Assembly (NCBI GenBank): GCA_943787925.1
Contig: CALSOH010000001.1
Location: forward strand, 248,001-312,000
DNA from: TMED14 sp003507115
Lineage (GTDB): Bacteria; Bacteroidota; Bacteroidia; Flavobacteriales; Schleiferiaceae
DNA length: 64,000 bases
Direction of reading: 5' to 3'
Below the pieces are notes generated by a model, which was not told the origin of the DNA, made no database searches, and saw only the letters and a list, made by a program, of their open reading frames with translations. A program made the position numbers and the translations under genes. Shown here in pieces: positions 61,240 to 64,000 of the stretch (positions within the stretch are counted from its first letter, which is position 1; every line of letters starts with the position of its first letter).

Positions 61240-61247
61240 CGAATTTA
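61240..61247 (-). promoter_or_regulatory. Probable -7 element TAAATTCG for the glycosyltransferase pair
   Basis: Seven of eight positions match TAnnTTTG on the minus strand; four bases precede the ATG. The gap to the divergent sulfotransferase gene is only 29 bases. Confidence 0.45.
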
Positions 61248-61264
61248 CACTACCTTCCGGCCCC

Positions 61265-62167
61265 ATGCGCGCTGTGATTTATGGATTGCCCAAAAGTGGC
61301 ACGACTTACCTCTTTTCGCTCTTGGCTGAAGCCATGACAGCGCAAACGCCCCTTGTGGAGTGCTTTGAACCCAAAACGATCGACCCAGACGGCACTTTGC
61401 GCCGCGGCGACGGCATGGCCTGGCCGCCGGCGGCGCACCAACTCGCCAAAATCCTCTACGCCGACGCCAACCAAAAGTCGGGTTGGAATGGCCCCGAGGC
61501 GCAGGCAGCCTTTGCCGGCTTTGACAAAAAGATCTTCTTGGTTCGGGACCCGCGCGACCGCTGGATTTCCGGCTTTTTCTACCGCTGGTTCCACCTGCAC
61601 AACCCCGATCCGGAAGCCTTTTATCGGGCCCTCCGTCTGACAGAGCACAAGGAAAAACACCCCGACGAGGTACCCTTTCACCAACTGCACAGCAGCGACC
61701 CGGAGGTACTTCAGACTTGGGCGAACGGCTACAAAGAGGGCTTGGATGCCCTGTCCGATTTCTTGACGGGCCTGGCTCAGGACGGCTGGTTCATCTTGCA
61801 CTACGAGGACCTGGTCGACAAAAATTGGGCGGCCTTAGAGGCCTATTTGGGCTTTCAATTGGCGGCGGACCACGGCATTCGTCCCAGTTTCAAGCACGTG
61901 AGCCGAACGAACAGCCACAGCAACTGGCGCCGCTGGTTTACCCCTGATGACGAGGCCTTCTTTAAGCCGGTTTTTGGCCCCTTCTTGCAGGCCCAGGGCT
62001 ACGATGCCGAAGATTGGCAGTTGGAAGCGGTGAAGGAACTTCCCGCGGCGGAAGGATCCGGCTACATGCACCGCCTCTTTCACCACCCCAATGGCCCGCA
62101 TGCGTTGCCCTTGCCTTGGAAGGCGCGGCTAAAAAAATTCCTGAAACGTCTTTTAGGACGGGCTTAA
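61265..62167 (+). CDS. Sulfotransferase (PAPS-dependent)
   Basis: Transfers sulfate from PAPS to an acceptor. The 300-residue product has the 5'-phosphosulfate loop YGLPKSGTTYLFSLLAEAM (about 5-23) and the 3'-phosphate site LVRDPRDRWISGFFYRWF (about 96-113). The C-terminal third has a basic stretch WKARLKKFLKRLLGRA. Placed among glycan genes, it probably sulfates a surface polysaccharide. It converges with the exporter gene with a four-base overlap. Confidence 0.87.
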   Translation: MRAVIYGLPKSGTTYLFSLLAEAMTAQTPLVECFEPKTIDPDGTLRRGDGMAWPPAAHQLAKILYADANQKSGWNGPEAQAAFAGFDKKIFLVRDPRDRWISGFFYRWFHLHNPDPEAFYRALRLTEHKEKHPDEVPFHQLHSSDPEVLQTWANGYKEGLDALSDFLTGLAQDGWFILHYEDLVDKNWAALEAYLGFQLAADHGIRPSFKHVSRTNSHSNWRRWFTPDDEAFFKPVFGPFLQAQGYDAEDWQLEAVKELPAAEGSGYMHRLFHHPNGPHALPLPWKARLKKFLKRLLGRA

Positions 62168-63330
62168 GGCTCCAAACGCCAATCTTGGGGAATATGCACC
62201 CCATTCTTGCCTGAGGGGTAGGCGGGGGCCTGCGATAGGAAGCCTCCGGAGGCCACTTGGAAGCCCCACACGTTTTTGTGCTCGTAGGCGACGACCCCAC
62301 GTTCGGTCACACGGGCCTGAACACTGTACCAGCCCTCCATGAAGGGCATGGCCTCAAAATGCACATAGACCTCACCCGAAGCAGGCAATACAGAGGGCGC
62401 AAACCCATGCGCGTGCATCGCTAGGGGTGCAATAAATCGACCGTCATTTCCGTGGATGTTCAAGCGAATGTCCACATCGTGCTGATCGCCATCGCCTTCG
62501 TAGGCAATGCGCAGGGTATTGGCCACCCCGGTTTGCGGAGGTCCGGCCATCCACTCCATATCGGTCAAGCGCAGTTTACCACTGCCTGAAGCCACCCCAT
62601 GTCCGGAGGCAAAAGCTTCTTTGGGGCCATGTGCCTGCTGGAGGTAGTCGGTGATTAGATCGGCTGAATTGCCATACCGCACCTTTTCGCCGCGGTCCAA
62701 CCAAAGTGTTTGGGGACAGAGGGACTGTAGGGCGTAGAGGTTGTGCGAGACGAAGAGCACGGTTCGGCCCTTTTCGCTCATTTGGGCCTCCATGCTCTGC
62801 AGGCATTTGGCCTGGAAACTGGCGTCGCCCACGGCCAAAACTTCATCCACCACCAAAATATCGGCATGCAAATGCGCGGCTACGGAAAAGCCCAAACGCA
62901 CTTTCATCCCGCTCGAATAGTGCTTGATTGGGTGATCCATGTACTGGTCGTGCAGACCAGCAAATTCTTGAATGGCTTCCATGCGCTGCGCCATCTCTGG
63001 ACGTGACATGCCGTGCAAGGCGCCGCTGAGGTAGACGTTTTCGCGGCCCGACAAATCCGGATGGAATCCGGTGCCGACCTCGAGCAGGCTGGTCATTTGG
63101 CCGCGGTACTGGTAGCCCCCCGCACTCGGATGCGTCAGGCCCGACAGCAGCTTCAGCAACGTGGACTTGCCCGCGCCGTTCGGCCCCATGAGCCCCAACG
63201 CGGACCCCGCGGCCACCTCCAAATCCAAGGGCTTCAAGGCCCAGTAGTGGGTGCCTTGGAAGGAGCCCCGGCCAAAATAGCGTTTGGCGAGCCCCTGGGT
63301 TTGAAGTGCGAGGTGAGAGGGCAGGCTCAT
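62164..63330 (-). CDS. Polysaccharide ABC exporter, ATP-binding subunit (Wzt-like)
   Basis: The 388-residue product has Walker A GPNGAGKSTLL (about 48-58), signature HYSSGMKVRLGFS (about 139-151), Walker B ILVVDEVLAVGD and the switch His in LFVSHN. Beyond residue 240 a separate beta-rich domain follows, as in Wzt proteins that bind the non-reducing end of the exported glycan. The start overlaps the permease stop by ATGA, so the pair is one transporter. Confidence 0.92.
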   Translation of the reverse strand: MSLPSHLALQTQGLAKRYFGRGSFQGTHYWALKPLDLEVAAGSALGLMGPNGAGKSTLLKLLSGLTHPSAGGYQYRGQMTSLLEVGTGFHPDLSGRENVYLSGALHGMSRPEMAQRMEAIQEFAGLHDQYMDHPIKHYSSGMKVRLGFSVAAHLHADILVVDEVLAVGDASFQAKCLQSMEAQMSEKGRTVLFVSHNLYALQSLCPQTLWLDRGEKVRYGNSADLITDYLQQAHGPKEAFASGHGVASGSGKLRLTDMEWMAGPPQTGVANTLRIAYEGDGDQHDVDIRLNIHGNDGRFIAPLAMHAHGFAPSVLPASGEVYVHFEAMPFMEGWYSVQARVTERGVVAYEHKNVWGFQVASGGFLSQAPAYPSGKNGVHIPQDWRLEP

Positions 63331-64000
63331 AGGTCGTCGATCAAGGTGCGTTCAACGGCTTTCAGGGCCCAGGTGCCCGTGACAAATAGGCCAAAGGCCA
63401 CGCCAAAAGAAATCAGGTGGTAGTCGTTCCAATTGCCCAGCCCCAGCCAGCCAAAGCGCATGCCATCCGCCATCCCCACGAAGGGATTCAGGTAGAGGAG
63501 CCAGGACTGGTCGCCCAGGGCGCTGGCGAAGCGTTCAGTCGGATAGGCGATCGGGGTCAGCAAGAATAGGCCTTGCACCAAAAAGGGAAGCAGCGCCAAA
63601 CCGTCGCGGTACCGCACCGAAAGGGCCGCAATCCAATAGGCTAGCCCCAAAGCTGCGCAGAGCCCGACTCCGCCAAAGAGAAGGACCCAGTGCAGTCCCT
63701 CCAGCCATATCCCGGTGGTCCAACCCCGGTAGACCCAAAACATCAGGGTGGCTACCGAAAAATCCACCAGGGCTACTCCCGCCTTGCTCAGAGGGAGGGC
63801 CGTTCGGGGAAAGAAGATCTTGCTGACGATGTGCTGGTTATGCACCAAGCTCGGCGCGCCTTGCAAAAGAATGTGCTGAGCCATCAGCCAAGCGGGCAGA
63901 GCGGCAAAGGCATAGAGGGGATAGGAGAGGCCCTGGGGCGCCTCCACCTTCACGATCCACGAAAAGACGATCAGGACGATGGCGGCGGCCAAAAGCGGCT
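63327..64000 (-). CDS. Polysaccharide ABC exporter permease (Wzm-like), truncated by window end
   Basis: At least 221 residues are visible; the reading frame is open to the window edge, with PLLAAAIVLIVFSW at its left end, which is internal in ABC-2 permeases of this type. About 50-60 N-terminal residues are expected beyond the window. Recognised features are LVHNQHIVSKIFFPRTALPLS and several membrane segments. It is the partner of the Wzt-like ATPase next to it. Confidence 0.9.
   Translation of the reverse strand, partial: PLLAAAIVLIVFSWIVKVEAPQGLSYPLYAFAALPAWLMAQHILLQGAPSLVHNQHIVSKIFFPRTALPLSKAGVALVDFSVATLMFWVYRGWTTGIWLEGLHWVLLFGGVGLCAALGLAYWIAALSVRYRDGLALLPFLVQGLFLLTPIAYPTERFASALGDQSWLLYLNPFVGMADGMRFGWLGLGNWNDYHLISFGVAFGLFVTGTWALKAVERTLIDDL

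Noticed and set aside
63990..63992. TTG as the start codon of the Wzm-like permease
   Set aside because: The frame stays open to the window edge and the residues there are internal to the family, so the real start lies beyond the window.

Overview
The window (about 64 kb, fairly high G+C, densely packed) is chromosomal DNA of a member of the Bacteroidota, most likely near the Flavobacteriales. The evidence is the Bacteroidota-type -7 promoter element TAnnTTTG in front of many genes, the lack of clear Shine-Dalgarno sequences, Bacteroidota-type gene neighbours (DUF3822-rsmD; rplQ-carA-eno-gltA), an archaeal/eukaryal-type prolyl-tRNA synthetase, a ribosomal protein S1 with a long acidic N-terminus, and a DnaX that lacks the zinc module. 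No rRNA, CRISPR array, insertion sequence or prophage gene was seen. One tRNA gene (Glu, TTC) is present.

Layout. 1-8,418: the 3' part of the S10/spc/alpha ribosomal operon, from the last codons of rplN through rplX to rplQ, including secY, infA, rpmJ and rpoA, closed by a strong terminator. 8,443-16,320: carA, eno, a mitochondrial-type citrate synthase, rpsA with a structured leader, a Nif3-like protein and a coiled-coil protein whose zinc ribbon has lost its cysteines. 16,385-25,596 (minus strand): several small operons read leftwards: folE-cysS-yidD, lgt-DUF192-secreted BNR protein-pepE, and gpmI-map-methyltransferase. 25,646-32,527: a KAS III-like synthase, then on the minus strand a very large secreted Asp-box protein, an outer-membrane barrel and a low-complexity lipoprotein. 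32,586-35,227: proS, an unknown protein, tRNA-Glu and rpsT.

35,324-40,057 is a four-gene operon (radC; a fused UDP-GlcNAc 2-epimerase/polysaccharide deacetylase-like protein; a GNAT/FemAB-like protein; a LysR regulator) in which every junction is an ATGA overlap. Next come a DASS transporter whose start codon overlaps that of divergent rdgB, then rsmD, a DUF3822 protein, an anchored unknown protein, a RecD-like helicase, a HAD phosphatase, an IcmF-type fused acyl-CoA mutase, a lipoprotein and xth. 51,350-64,000 holds rpsF-rpsR-rplI, an O-antigen-ligase/TPR protein, a VIT-like transporter, a carotenoid-biosynthesis protein, dnaX, icd, and the edge of a surface-polysaccharide cluster (two family 2 glycosyltransferases, a sulfotransferase, and a Wzt/Wzm-type ABC exporter cut off by the window end).

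The most interesting observations are: a ten-adenine run in dnaX placed exactly where a shorter gamma subunit would end, with stops close by in both other frames and a purine-rich stretch just upstream; a recurrent TAnnTTTG-N4/5-start-codon arrangement at eleven genes that predicts leaderless mRNAs; an rpsA leader in which a terminator hairpin overlaps the promoter and whose two hairpin loops are complementary over 8 nt; the epimerase-deacetylase fusion; and CTAG-rich tandem hairpin repeats behind xth and icd, the latter with a compensatory base-pair change.
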